DNA of 43,492 bases. It comes from Alphaproteobacteria bacterium (GTDB taxonomy: Bacteria; Pseudomonadota; Alphaproteobacteria; Micavibrionales; Micavibrionaceae). A program made the translations under genes and the position numbers. Under the pieces are notes generated by a model. It did not search any database, was not told where the DNA came from, and worked only from the letters and a program-made list of their open reading frames with translations. The stretch is from NCBI GenBank assembly GCA_023301585.1, contig JAMASZ010000111.1, positions 1 to 43,492 of the forward strand, read 5' to 3'. Positions 18,722 through 28,638 of this stretch are shown piece after piece (positions within the stretch are counted from its first letter, which is position 1; each line of letters starts with the position of its first letter).

Positions 18722-19159
18722 ATGAGTCAGTATGAATTAAAAGAGTCCTTTCAGTATGCAACAGCAGGCAGTCAGGAGAATGCTCAATTTATTGAGCTTA
18801 TTTCGCCACATCGAAAGTCATTGCAGTATTATCATCCGGTCAAATCGGCATTTATGCAAGCTGTACACTTTTTGAATGATGATGCCAGCGATGATGAAAA
18901 GAGTGAGCCACCAAAGGAAACGCCTGACAGCGTTGATTCTGAGGGTGTCATGAGCTTGATGTATGCTTGCCCTGATGTTGACATGAACAAAGTGTTTTTA
19001 AATGTTTATGAGCTACTAAAGAGCGGTGGTGGACGTCTTGACGGTCAAGAAAAAATCACCGAGCCAATACTTGATAAATTATCAAGCGTTGACCTTGAGG
19101 GTGTCGTTGGCGCATACATTGCGACTTTTATTGTTCCGTCCCCGACGGGTGGGCGGTAG
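18722..19159 (+). CDS. Tail assembly chaperone, zero-frame product
   Basis: 145 aa between tube and tape measure; stop at 19157-19159 just inside an overlapping -1 frame ORF. Confidence 0.65.
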   Translation: MSQYELKESFQYATAGSQENAQFIELISPHRKSLQYYHPVKSAFMQAVHFLNDDASDDEKSEPPKETPDSVDSEGVMSLMYACPDVDMNKVFLNVYELLKSGGGRLDGQEKITEPILDKLSSVDLEGVVGAYIATFIVPSPTGGR

Positions 19160-19170
19160 ACTCTGTTTTG

Positions 19171-19320
19171 ATGGAGCAAATTTATAGCATCGCCGCCTTT
19201 TATGAGGGCGGCGTCACTGCTAAAGATTTGATTGATCAACCCGTCTCTGAGATAGTTTTAGCGGCTCAGAATGCCAACCGAATTGCACGAGAACGAAAAG
19301 CGGAAATGAGCAAAAAATGA
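19171..19320 (+). CDS. Tail assembly chaperone, candidate -1 frameshift extension
   Basis: Frame open upstream of ATG: ...VPDGWAVDSVLMEQIYSIAAFYEGGVTAKDLIDQPVSEIVLAAQNANRIARERKAEMSKK*. Confidence 0.5.
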   Translation: MEQIYSIAAFYEGGVTAKDLIDQPVSEIVLAAQNANRIARERKAEMSKK

Positions 19321-20954
19321 CAAATCGAGTAAGTTTTTTAATTCAGTTCAAAGAGCGATACAGGCGACAAGCTAGAAATCTAAGGGCTCAGTTTGCAAAA
19401 ATAAAACAGTCCGCTGATAGTGCAGAGGCGTCAATAAGCAAATTTGAAAAAAGAAGCAAGAGCAGCTTTGAGACTCTTGGCAAAAGAGCGGTCAAAGCCG
19501 GTGCTTTAATGACTGCCGGAATCACCGTGCCTTTGCTTTTTCTTTCTAGGAATTTGATTAAGGCCGCCAGTGACGCCGAGGAGATTGATGGTAAGTTCAA
19601 TCAGATTTTCGGCTCAGTGTCTGGAAGCTCTGAAGCGGTCAAGAGCCTCTCAAGTTCGTACAAACTAGCATCAACAACGTCAAAAGAATTGCTGTCTGAT
19701 ACAGGCGCGATATTGTCAGCCTCTGGCTTGCAAAAAGATCGAGTGCTTGAAATATCAAAAGTCCTTAACGGCGCAGCAATCGACCTTTCTTCATTCCACA
19801 ATTTCCAAGGATCAGCAGCAGAGTCAAGCATGATCCTTTCAAAGGCTTTGCTTGGCGAGGCTGAATCTCTAAAAACCAATTTCGGCATCACGATTGTTCA
19901 AAACAAGGCTTTCCAAGATTCTGTGAAGCTAAAGCAGAGGCAGTCCGGATTGAGTAAGCAGGCAGCAAAAGCAGAGGTTGTTTTTGCTGAGATATTAAAG
20001 CAGGCCGGCAAAGACGGCCAAAAGGCTCTTGGTGACTTTGCCAGAACCCAAAAGGGCTACGCAAATCAAACGAAAATACTTGCCGAAAGAAAGAGAGAGC
20101 TTGCAATAACTTTCGGAAAGCTTCTTTTGCCATTTGCTATAAAATTAAATAACGTCTTGATTGACTTGATTGGCTGGATTAATTCACTATCACCAGCAAC
20201 AAAGAGATTTGTTGTGATCCTTGCGGCTATGCTCGCGATATTGCCTCCATTGATATTGCTGGCCGGCAGCTTAGCTCTTGCCATTGGGGTGATAAGCCTC
20301 CCAATATTGATTGTTGGTGCGGCAATAGCTGGACTGATTGTGGCCGGCGCTGCGCTTTATGCAAATTGGTCTGAGGTGGTTGGTGGATTAAAAGCTATAT
20401 GGTCAAGCTTTTCAGGCTGGATCGGTGATTTGCTTGGGACTATTGGTGATCTTTTTGTATCATTGTTTGAAGGTAGATTTATAGACGCAATAAAGCACGG
20501 TGTTAATTTTGGGATCAAGCTCCTCAATGGACTTCTTGAGCCCTTAAATTTTGTCATGGATTTGCTTGGCTTTGATGGGGTGAAAATACCAGAAATAAAG
20601 GTCTCCACGGATACCGGACAAATAACATCTCAGACTTCAGCAGTAGCAAAAAAAGCGTCAGGCAATGTTTCTGATGGTCGAAGGGCTGCAAGAAGCACAA
20701 CAGCAAGAGATAGTGTTGCGGTAGGCCAAAAGGCCGCAAGAGCAGTCAAGCAAAGCAGCATACAGCAGGCAGGCATTGCGAATGTTAATGCCAGCGTAAA
20801 TGTTCCGCCAGTTCCGGCATCCAACGGAAAGGCGTCAATTGAGGGCAACTTTGTTGTTTCGGCAGCTCAAGGGGCTACAATTGAAAAAGCAGACATAACC
20901 TCAAGCACAAGCGATCTTGATCTTGGAATAAACATGATAAATGGTGTCTACTAA
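19317..20954 (+). CDS. Tail tape measure protein
   Basis: 545 aa; N-terminal coiled coil, AVKAGALMTAGITVPLLFLSRNLIKAASDAEEIDGKF, central hydrophobic stretch. Confidence 0.9.
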   Translation: MTNRVSFLIQFKERYRRQARNLRAQFAKIKQSADSAEASISKFEKRSKSSFETLGKRAVKAGALMTAGITVPLLFLSRNLIKAASDAEEIDGKFNQIFGSVSGSSEAVKSLSSSYKLASTTSKELLSDTGAILSASGLQKDRVLEISKVLNGAAIDLSSFHNFQGSAAESSMILSKALLGEAESLKTNFGITIVQNKAFQDSVKLKQRQSGLSKQAAKAEVVFAEILKQAGKDGQKALGDFARTQKGYANQTKILAERKRELAITFGKLLLPFAIKLNNVLIDLIGWINSLSPATKRFVVILAAMLAILPPLILLAGSLALAIGVISLPILIVGAAIAGLIVAGAALYANWSEVVGGLKAIWSSFSGWIGDLLGTIGDLFVSLFEGRFIDAIKHGVNFGIKLLNGLLEPLNFVMDLLGFDGVKIPEIKVSTDTGQITSQTSAVAKKASGNVSDGRRAARSTTARDSVAVGQKAARAVKQSSIQQAGIANVNASVNVPPVPASNGKASIEGNFVVSAAQGATIEKADITSSTSDLDLGINMINGVY

Positions 20955-22150
20955 TGGCTAGTGAGTTAAGTATTTTTAATGGCTCTTACAAGGGAGTCCC
21001 AATTGTAATAAGGTCGGCGTCAATTAATGGCGGCCGGCGCAAAGTGATCAAAAGATTTCCAAGCAGAGACACTCAAAACGTTGAGGACTTGGGATTAATA
21101 CCGCGCCAATACTCTCTTGAGATTGTTGTTTCTGATAGGGGTAATGAGGATTATTTCGTTTATAGAGATAGGCTTTTGCAGGCTCTCGAGACAGAGGAAA
21201 GTGGAATTTTAATTCATCCGCTTTATGGTCGAATTGAAAGCATTGCATCAGGAAAGTTTGACATGCCTGAGACCTTTGAGAGGTTTGGTGAGTCTTACCT
21301 TGTTGTTGATATGTTTCCGGATGAGAATACCGGCATACCGCAAACATCAAGAAACGTTTTAACTCAGGTTGTTGCTGAAAACAATCTTGTGAAATCGGCG
21401 GTAATTCAAAGCATATCTGAAAACTTTTCAATTAGCCCTAGATTGCCCGACAGCAGGCAGGGCGGAATTGCAAAAATTGAGGAGTCGTTGTCGTTCATTG
21501 AGCGAGCCGCCAATTTTGTCGGTGAAGCAAGCGATACCGTCAATCAATTCAATTCAGATGTGAGGGATGCGCGCAACAGGGTTAATGAACTGCTTGGAAA
21601 CCCTCAAGAGTTAGCATTGCAGATTGATTCTTTTTTCACGTCGATCAGGAATATTGCACCGAGCGCACAAAACTCATTAAATTCATTTTCCGGACTATTT
21701 GGCTTTGGCTCTCTTGATACGAATTTTGAGCAAAACACAGCATCAAGAATCGAGAGACAAAGAAATAATGACACAATAAATTCATCGATCAACGCGCTTG
21801 CTCTTGGTGAGGCTTATCTTGCAATATCTCAAATTGAGTTTGAGACTCAGAGAGCATTGCTTGTTGAAAGGCAAATACTTGACAGTCAATTTGATCAAGT
21901 TATAGCCAGCTCTCCAGACTTGGACGTAATTAATGCAATTACAGATATGAGGGTTCTTGTTTTTGATTTTCTTGAGGATCAAAGACTGAATGCAAGCAGA
22001 ATAATCACGGTTAATGTGAGAGAAACCAGCGCGCGATTAACATCTTTTGATTATTATGGTGATGATGATCGTGGTCAGCAGATAGCTGGTCTGAATGAGC
22101 TTTCAGATATAAGCTTTATTGATGGAGATATTGAGGTTGTGACGACATGA
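20954..22150 (+). CDS. DNA circularization protein N-like (Mu gpN) tail/baseplate protein
   Basis: ASINGGRRKVIKRFPSRDTQNVEDLGLIPRQYSLEIVVS. Confidence 0.85.
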   Translation: MASELSIFNGSYKGVPIVIRSASINGGRRKVIKRFPSRDTQNVEDLGLIPRQYSLEIVVSDRGNEDYFVYRDRLLQALETEESGILIHPLYGRIESIASGKFDMPETFERFGESYLVVDMFPDENTGIPQTSRNVLTQVVAENNLVKSAVIQSISENFSISPRLPDSRQGGIAKIEESLSFIERAANFVGEASDTVNQFNSDVRDARNRVNELLGNPQELALQIDSFFTSIRNIAPSAQNSLNSFSGLFGFGSLDTNFEQNTASRIERQRNNDTINSSINALALGEAYLAISQIEFETQRALLVERQILDSQFDQVIASSPDLDVINAITDMRVLVFDFLEDQRLNASRIITVNVRETSARLTSFDYYGDDDRGQQIAGLNELSDISFIDGDIEVVTT

Positions 22151-23232
22151 TGCTTGAGGTAAATGGTGATAGATTCACAAATTTCGTTTCCGGTGAATGC
22201 GACATAAGACTTGATGCCCTAAGTAATTCTTTCAAGTTTGAGCTTTCAACAAAGGGCTCTCAAGACATCCCTTTCCTTGCCGGCCAGCCTTGCTCTGTTT
22301 ACGTTGACGGTGAAAAAGTTCTTACCGGCTCAATTGAGCAATGGACTCAGGATCATGATGAGACATCTCACACAATAACAATATCCGGCCGTGACAACAC
22401 GGCAAAGCTTGTTGATAGTACGATAGGTGTTATTGATCAGGTTTTTGGTGATGACCTGACGTTAAAATCTCTCATTGAGCTGATAATTGATCATCTAGGA
22501 TTGAATTTAAAGGTTATTGATGAGGCAATGCCTGAGCCGTTCAATCCGGCTCAAGAGGTTGTAAATCCTGAGCAAGGCGAGAATGCTTTTCAATTTATTG
22601 AGAAGCACGCAAGAAAAAGGCAAGTGCTGCTGACTTCAAACGCTGACGGGAATATTGTAATAACAAAAAACACTGGCAACTTTGCGGCCGGTGTTGTTCA
22701 GCATTCAATAGGCGCTAATGACAATAATGTGATAAGCGCAAGCTTTAATTATGACAATACAAAAAGATACAACAGATATATTGTTGCATCTCAAGGAATA
22801 CCCGTCGCCCTGAATTTAGCTGGTGATTCTAGCCTCGCATCATTGGTTAATCAGGGCGGCGTGGTTGTTGATGGGGATATTGTTGAGGGTCGTCAACTTT
22901 ATTTGATAGTGCAATCAACAGCATCAGACGATGAATCATTGATGCACGCTCAGTGGATTGCTGATGTCAGAAGGGCAAGAGGCTTGATATACAAGGCAAC
23001 AACTGACCGCTTTCGTGTTGGGGTGAAATCGGATGATATTTGGCGAATAAATATGATCTACAATATCGTGGATGATTTTGTTGGAAAAATTGAACCGATG
23101 CTTTGCAACTCAATAAAATTTAGAATGAACGAAAGCACTGGCCGGACATCGCTGGTTGAGTTTGTTGGTCAAAGGGCTTACACTTCATTTCAACCTCAAG
23201 ATCAATTCTCTCAGGTGTCTAGCCGTGTATAA
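22147..23232 (+). CDS. Baseplate hub protein (Mu gpP/gp44-like)
   Basis: LEVNGDRFTNFVSGECDIRLDALSNSFKFELSTKG..., HARKRQVLLTSNADGNIVITK. Confidence 0.85.
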   Translation: MMLEVNGDRFTNFVSGECDIRLDALSNSFKFELSTKGSQDIPFLAGQPCSVYVDGEKVLTGSIEQWTQDHDETSHTITISGRDNTAKLVDSTIGVIDQVFGDDLTLKSLIELIIDHLGLNLKVIDEAMPEPFNPAQEVVNPEQGENAFQFIEKHARKRQVLLTSNADGNIVITKNTGNFAAGVVQHSIGANDNNVISASFNYDNTKRYNRYIVASQGIPVALNLAGDSSLASLVNQGGVVVDGDIVEGRQLYLIVQSTASDDESLMHAQWIADVRRARGLIYKATTDRFRVGVKSDDIWRINMIYNIVDDFVGKIEPMLCNSIKFRMNESTGRTSLVEFVGQRAYTSFQPQDQFSQVSSRV

Positions 23233-23782
23233 CTCAACAATAAAATGGTCAATTGTTTCTGAGGCTGGAGATGATTCCTTGCAGTTTCCTCAGCAGAGAA
23301 TTAGCTATTTAGGCAAGCTCGCCGATGGCGTTCCCGTTTATCCTTACGGGTTTCACGCGGTGGCTGATCCTCAGTCTATGGCTTTGACTTTTACATCTCA
23401 ATCAACTCCAGACAATATCTCATTTATACCAACATCAAACCAAAAAAGACAGGTGCTGATGGTTGGTGAGACGACGCATTATCACCCACAAACAGACGCT
23501 CATTTAACTTGGAGAGAGGGTGGCATTCTTGAGATTGAGACTGGTGATGGCGGTCAGATGCCGATTACGATTGTTTGCAATCAGGCAAGCATTCAAGCGA
23601 GTGAGAGCGTTGAAATAACATCACCACAAACAACAATAAACGGCAACCTCACAATTGAGGGCAATTACACGTCAAATGGCACAATGACAAATAATGGTCA
23701 AGACGTTGGCAATACTCACGGTCACGCTCAAGGCAATGATTCTCGCGGCGATGGCGAGCAACCGATTCAAGGTGTAACATGA
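23225..23782 (+). CDS. Baseplate spike (Mu gp45-like)
   Basis: GTG start at 23225 overlapping upstream stop; GVPVYPYGFHAVADPQSMALTF, HxH tip motif NTHGHAQGN. Confidence 0.85.
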   Translation: MYNSTIKWSIVSEAGDDSLQFPQQRISYLGKLADGVPVYPYGFHAVADPQSMALTFTSQSTPDNISFIPTSNQKRQVLMVGETTHYHPQTDAHLTWREGGILEIETGDGGQMPITIVCNQASIQASESVEITSPQTTINGNLTIEGNYTSNGTMTNNGQDVGNTHGHAQGNDSRGDGEQPIQGVT

Positions 23783-24237
23783 CAGCAGATGCAGTTTTAA
23801 GAATTGATATCAGAACCGGACTTTATGACATAAGCATTGATGACGATGGTGGCATTGAGGTTGATGACTTTTTTGATACTGCAATCTTATATTCAATATA
23901 CGGTGAGCGTCGAGCAAATGAGCGCGAGGTTGTTCCGCCAAATTTACGGCGCGGCTGGATTGGCAATATTCACAGTCGGAGTGATTTTGAGAATGGCTCA
24001 AAGCTCTGGCTTTTTGAGCAAGCTCGACTTAATCGGTCGATAATGAACAGGATTGCCGATGAAGCAAGAAAAGCTTTGCAGTGGCTTGTTGATGATGGTC
24101 TCGCTGAGAGCATTGATGGCGCTGAAGTTATAACAAGAAATGGAATAATATTTTTGAGCGTTACTATTCGACGGTCAAATGATAGAATTGACAACAGACT
24201 TTTTGATCTATGGGAGAACACCGGTGTCATTAGATAA
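23779..24237 (+). CDS. Baseplate wedge (Mu gp46-like)
   Basis: FDTAILYSIYGERRANEREVVPPNLRRGWIGN; order. Confidence 0.85.
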   Translation: MTADAVLRIDIRTGLYDISIDDDGGIEVDDFFDTAILYSIYGERRANEREVVPPNLRRGWIGNIHSRSDFENGSKLWLFEQARLNRSIMNRIADEARKALQWLVDDGLAESIDGAEVITRNGIIFLSVTIRRSNDRIDNRLFDLWENTGVIR

Positions 24238-25309
24238 CATTCCTGAGAGCGCAACCGAGCTGGTTGCACGATCTCAAGCAGACGTACAAAGAGAGCTACC
24301 AAACTCAAACCCAAGAGCAAGAAATCACTGGCTTTTTGCTGTGGTAAATGCGTGCTCTAATAGAATTTATGATTTTTATTTGCAGCTATTAATTGCTATT
24401 GAGCAAACTTTTGTTGAGTCCGCCACTGGCGACAACATCATTCGCCATGCTGGAGAATTTGATTTAAGCCTTAATGCCGCAACACAATCAACCGGTGATG
24501 TAGTTGTGACCGGACAGGCTGGATCAATAATCAATCAAGGGGCTACACTTGCGGCCTCAGGTTTTGGAACTTTTACCACCGACAGCAATAATTTCATCGG
24601 CGATGACGGTAGTGCCTTGATTTCAATAACCTCTGTTGACTTTGGTCAATCAACAAATCTTGAAGACGGTCAAGAGCTCAGATTTCAAAGCCCGATTGTT
24701 GGAGTTGATGACACAGCCATTGTTACAGAAAACACGGTAAGTGGTGGCACTGACGCCGAAACACTTGAGGAGCTTCAGGCAAGAACTCTGGAGAGAAAGA
24801 GAAACCCGATTGCGCTCTTTAACTCATCAGCAATACGGGCTCAAGCCAGACTTGTTGCCGGCGTAACTAGGGTTTTCGTTCAGGAGATAACGCCTGCAAG
24901 AGGTCAGACGACTATTTTCTTTATGCGTGATGGCGATAGCGATCCAACTCCGTCAGGTGAGGAAGTTGAAACCGTCAGGCAAGCTATTCTTGAGATAAAG
25001 CCGGCTCATGTTTCTGATAATGATGTCATTGTTCTTGCGCCAGAGCCGCTCCCTGTTGACTTCTCTTTCTTTGATCTACAGCCAGACACGCCGGCAATGA
25101 GACTGGCTGTCACAAACAATCTGAGACAATATTTTGATGAGCAAACAGACGTTGGGCGCGACATCGATGAGGATGTTTTGAGGTCAGTAATTATTAATAC
25201 AATCGATCTGACAAACACGCTATTGCAGACATTTGAGCTAAACAGCCCATCATCAGATATTCAGGTTTCAAGTGGACAAATTGCAATACTTGGAGACGTT
25301 GATTTCTAA
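24224..25309 (+). CDS. Baseplate J-like protein (Mu gp47-like)
   Basis: GTG start at 24224 (MSLDNIPESATELVARSQADVQREL); TLEELQARTLERKRNP; C-terminal baseplate J pattern. Confidence 0.88.
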   Translation: MSLDNIPESATELVARSQADVQRELPNSNPRARNHWLFAVVNACSNRIYDFYLQLLIAIEQTFVESATGDNIIRHAGEFDLSLNAATQSTGDVVVTGQAGSIINQGATLAASGFGTFTTDSNNFIGDDGSALISITSVDFGQSTNLEDGQELRFQSPIVGVDDTAIVTENTVSGGTDAETLEELQARTLERKRNPIALFNSSAIRAQARLVAGVTRVFVQEITPARGQTTIFFMRDGDSDPTPSGEEVETVRQAILEIKPAHVSDNDVIVLAPEPLPVDFSFFDLQPDTPAMRLAVTNNLRQYFDEQTDVGRDIDEDVLRSVIINTIDLTNTLLQTFELNSPSSDIQVSSGQIAILGDVDF

Positions 25310-25869
25310 TGAACTTATTTGACCGCAGAAATTTAGAAGCGTACACAACAAGTCTTGCTAGATATTTGCCGAATGATCGAACATTCGCATCAAAAAATAT
25401 TTTTGATTCAAATTTCAGGAGGCTCTTGAGGGGCTTGGCTGGTGAGATGTTTGTTGTCAACGGGGTTCTTATTGACTATGTTAATGAGTCGTACTCAAGA
25501 ACAACATCACAACTTATTGAGAGATGGGAGATTGATCTTGGCATTCCTGATGATTGTTTTTCTGGTGATGGCACTATTGATGAAAGGCGTCGAGATGTGA
25601 TTATTAAGCTTTCCATGATGTCAGTCCAGATTGAGGATGATTTCATTGCTCTTGCTCAAGCACTTGGATCAACCATCAGGATCGAGAGGGGTGGTGATTT
25701 TGGGGTTTTTCCGGTTCAACTCCCTCACCGGTTTTTTCCTAGCGCCGAGGATGCAAGATTCACAATGGTTGTTGTTGCTAACGACAACACAAATGATGAT
25801 ATTGTTGAATGTGTTCTTAAGGCAGTAAGGCCGGCCAACGTCGCCTTGCTTTTTAAAGTGGAGAACTAG
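25309..25869 (+). CDS. Baseplate/tail protein (Mu gp48, DUF2313-like)
   Basis: 186 aa after gp47-like; SLARYLPNDRTFASKN, RRRDVIIKLS. Confidence 0.8.
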   Translation: MNLFDRRNLEAYTTSLARYLPNDRTFASKNIFDSNFRRLLRGLAGEMFVVNGVLIDYVNESYSRTTSQLIERWEIDLGIPDDCFSGDGTIDERRRDVIIKLSMMSVQIEDDFIALAQALGSTIRIERGGDFGVFPVQLPHRFFPSAEDARFTMVVVANDNTNDDIVECVLKAVRPANVALLFKVEN

Positions 25870-25870
25870 A

Positions 25871-26338
25871 ATGGAACTTATGAATAACAAGGTTGATGGT
25901 GGGGCTGGAACTTTTGGCGTGCCAACATCAAACCATTTCAATCAAAAGGCGTCTGAATTTCAAGAGCCAATAACAAGCACAAACATGACTTTATCAAGTG
26001 ACCAGCTTGATCAGTTTGCAAGAGCCGTTGCAAATTATTGCGTTGTGTCGAAAAGCTTTGTTGATAGCGGCTCTCAAGATTCATTCATACTTAGTCCACA
26101 ATCTAATTTTTTAACTATTCCTCAATATCTTGACAATATGGAGGTCTACTTTATTGCATCAAGTGATAGCTCTCAAAGTCCAGTTGTAAATATAAATTTT
26201 CTAGGTGATGTGCCGATTGTGACTCAAGGTGGCGTTGCTCTAACAAATCAGATAACCGCCGGCGACCTGATTTTTTTGGTGTACAATCTCAACTCACAGC
26301 AATTCATCTTGTCTCAAAATATAGGTTCAACAATATAA
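25871..26338 (+). CDS. Tail fibre-associated protein, paralogue of next gene's N-terminus
   Basis: MELMNNKVDGG... vs MELLNNKIDTQ...; shared LDQFARAVANY/LTQMAKAVAAY. Confidence 0.65.
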   Translation: MELMNNKVDGGAGTFGVPTSNHFNQKASEFQEPITSTNMTLSSDQLDQFARAVANYCVVSKSFVDSGSQDSFILSPQSNFLTIPQYLDNMEVYFIASSDSSQSPVVNINFLGDVPIVTQGGVALTNQITAGDLIFLVYNLNSQQFILSQNIGSTI

Positions 26339-28044
26339 TGGAATTACTAAATAATAAAATTGACACTCAAGACGGCGAGCTAGTAGATCAAGAGCGTGAG
26401 CAGTTATTTGCTGGCGAATGGAATCAGGTCGCCACTGAGGGTCAAAACTTAATCACATCTAGCGGACAGGCTTTATCTGCTGCCGATCTGACTCAAATGG
26501 CGAAAGCTGTTGCGGCCTATTCTGTTGCTGGTGACACTTACATTGACACTGGCGAGGCTGACAGATATTTACTTGATCCTTCAAACGACTTCTTTCCTAT
26601 AACGGAGTATTTTAATGGATCAATTATCAACTTTATTGCAATAACCTCAAATACTGGTGAATCAATCGTCAATGTTGCCGGCCTTGGTGATCGGCCTTTT
26701 TGCAATCTTAATGGCGACCCTTTGGCCGAGAATCAAATTGAGGCAGGCCAAAGAATTACAATTTATTTTGACGCATTTATTCAACAATTCAAGCTGTTGA
26801 ATATGGTTGATGTTGGTGCTGAGTCGTCAGTTCCATTAAACTCATCCGCCGATTTGAATCTTTCTATTGCAATATTCGCAAATAGGCAAGCAATCCGTCT
26901 TGAATGGAATGCTATTCCGGACGCCACAAATGTGAGAATTGAGACATTGGTTGCCGGACAGATTGTGAGGACTCAAATTAATCCAATAAATCAAACGGCT
27001 TTCAATTACAACGCATCATTCTCAAGCATTGATGGCGTATTTGGCAATAGAGACTTTCAGTTTGTGGTCACGCCATTTAATGTGATCGGCGATGGCGCTG
27101 GCGCATCTCAATCAATAACGGTGGACGCTCCTGAGGCTGTTGTTGGCTTGGTTGCGTCAAATATCACAGATGAGACGGCCGATTTCACTTGGCTATCAGT
27201 TCCAAATATAGCCGGCTATTTTCTCTATCAGGTTTTTGCAAGCGGCAACAATATAACAGATTTTAGGTTTTTGAGGTTTGATGGTCAGTCAACATCAACA
27301 AATATATCTGTTGATGATGATCAATATGCGGTTGCCGCCTATGATCTATGGGGTGAGACTCTTACTGACTTGAATTTCAGTGACGTGATTTCTGTCGAGG
27401 CTCAAGATATTGAAATTCCGCCTCAAAATTCACCTTTAGATTTGCAATTAAGTGTTTCACTGGCATCAAATAGCACTAGGCTTCTTGCTTCTTGGTCTAC
27501 GGTTGAGGGTGCGACAAGCTATAGGCTTGAGGTTGTTGTTTCTGGCTCTGTTGTCAGGACTTCAAATATTCCAGACTCTGGATCGGCGTCTTTGTCTTTG
27601 CTTTACAGCCCAAGCAATGCGGTTTCTGATGGGGTTTTTGGTAGTCGAGACTTTGCCTTTAGAGTAACACCACTTAATGAATTTGGTGATGGAGCTGGCG
27701 ACATACAGTCAATAACAATCCCTCAAATATCAGCTCCAAATATAATTAATGTAGATGAAGGCAGTAACGGCGAGGACGGTCAAATTGATTTTAGCTTAGT
27801 TTCTGGAGCTGAGAGCTATGTTTTGGTGCGTGTATCTGGATCAAATCCAGACATAGTATTAGGAACAGAATCAACCTTTGCTGCAAGCCCAGCCATCATA
27901 AATACAGCAAATAACGGTGTTGAGTTTAGGCGAATAGCTGGAATTGATGTTTGGGGCTCTGACATAAATGATCTTAATTTCTCAACTGTTATAAGAACAG
28001 AGGGAGAGCAAGAAGATGATGATGCTGGGGGTTTCGATGAATAA
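26338..28044 (+). CDS. Tail fibre protein with duplicated Fn3-like modules
   Basis: 568 aa; repeats RLLASWSTVEGATSYRLEVVVSGSVVRT...DGVFGSRDFAFRVTPLNEFGDGAG and its earlier copy. Confidence 0.75.
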   Translation: MELLNNKIDTQDGELVDQEREQLFAGEWNQVATEGQNLITSSGQALSAADLTQMAKAVAAYSVAGDTYIDTGEADRYLLDPSNDFFPITEYFNGSIINFIAITSNTGESIVNVAGLGDRPFCNLNGDPLAENQIEAGQRITIYFDAFIQQFKLLNMVDVGAESSVPLNSSADLNLSIAIFANRQAIRLEWNAIPDATNVRIETLVAGQIVRTQINPINQTAFNYNASFSSIDGVFGNRDFQFVVTPFNVIGDGAGASQSITVDAPEAVVGLVASNITDETADFTWLSVPNIAGYFLYQVFASGNNITDFRFLRFDGQSTSTNISVDDDQYAVAAYDLWGETLTDLNFSDVISVEAQDIEIPPQNSPLDLQLSVSLASNSTRLLASWSTVEGATSYRLEVVVSGSVVRTSNIPDSGSASLSLLYSPSNAVSDGVFGSRDFAFRVTPLNEFGDGAGDIQSITIPQISAPNIINVDEGSNGEDGQIDFSLVSGAESYVLVRVSGSNPDIVLGTESTFAASPAIINTANNGVEFRRIAGIDVWGSDINDLNFSTVIRTEGEQEDDDAGGFDE

Positions 28045-28597
28045 AACAGGAGAATTGAAATTGAACGATAAAAATAAACTACCGGACTATGCCTGGAGAT
28101 TTGTTGAGCACTGGGAGGGCGGATCAAAGATCACGAATAATCCGCTTGATCGAGGTGGCGTGACAAAGTACGGAGTAAGTCAAAAGGCTTATCCATTCTT
28201 AAATATAGCGGCCTTGACGCAACAGCAGGCCGCTGACATTTATTATCGAGATTACTGGCTCAAATCAAGCTGTGAGAATCTAAAGCCCTTCATGAGACTT
28301 ATGGTTTTTAATGCCGCCGTAAATATGGGCGCTGTTGCGTCTAAAAAGCTGCTTCAAAAGACAATTGGACTAAAGGGCGACGATATTGATGGCATTGTTG
28401 GGGGTCAGACCTTGGCGGCAATATCGGCATATAAGTCAAGCCCCAGCACGTTCGTGACATGGTATGCGACAAATCAAGTGCTTAGGTATTTGAATATAAT
28501 TGATCGCCGAAGGTCTCAAGAAGTTTTCAAAAAGGGTTGGATCAGGCGAACATTTGACGCGGTGTTTAAAACGGGTCAAAATGTAACTCCTAATTAA
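28037..28597 (+). CDS. Endolysin, GH108-type N-acetylmuramidase
   Basis: EGGSKITNNPLDRGGVTKYGVSQKAYP catalytic region; several in-frame ATGs from 28016. Confidence 0.88.
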   Translation: MNKTGELKLNDKNKLPDYAWRFVEHWEGGSKITNNPLDRGGVTKYGVSQKAYPFLNIAALTQQQAADIYYRDYWLKSSCENLKPFMRLMVFNAAVNMGAVASKKLLQKTIGLKGDDIDGIVGGQTLAAISAYKSSPSTFVTWYATNQVLRYLNIIDRRRSQEVFKKGWIRRTFDAVFKTGQNVTPN

Positions 28598-28638
28598 TAT
28601 TAAATTAGTAGAAAATCATTTAACAGAGGCATTAAATC

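Noticed and set aside
23156-23224. Upstream start for the spike gene in the ORF track
   Set aside because: Would overlap the hub gene by 77 nt; GTG at 23225 gives the normal short overlap.
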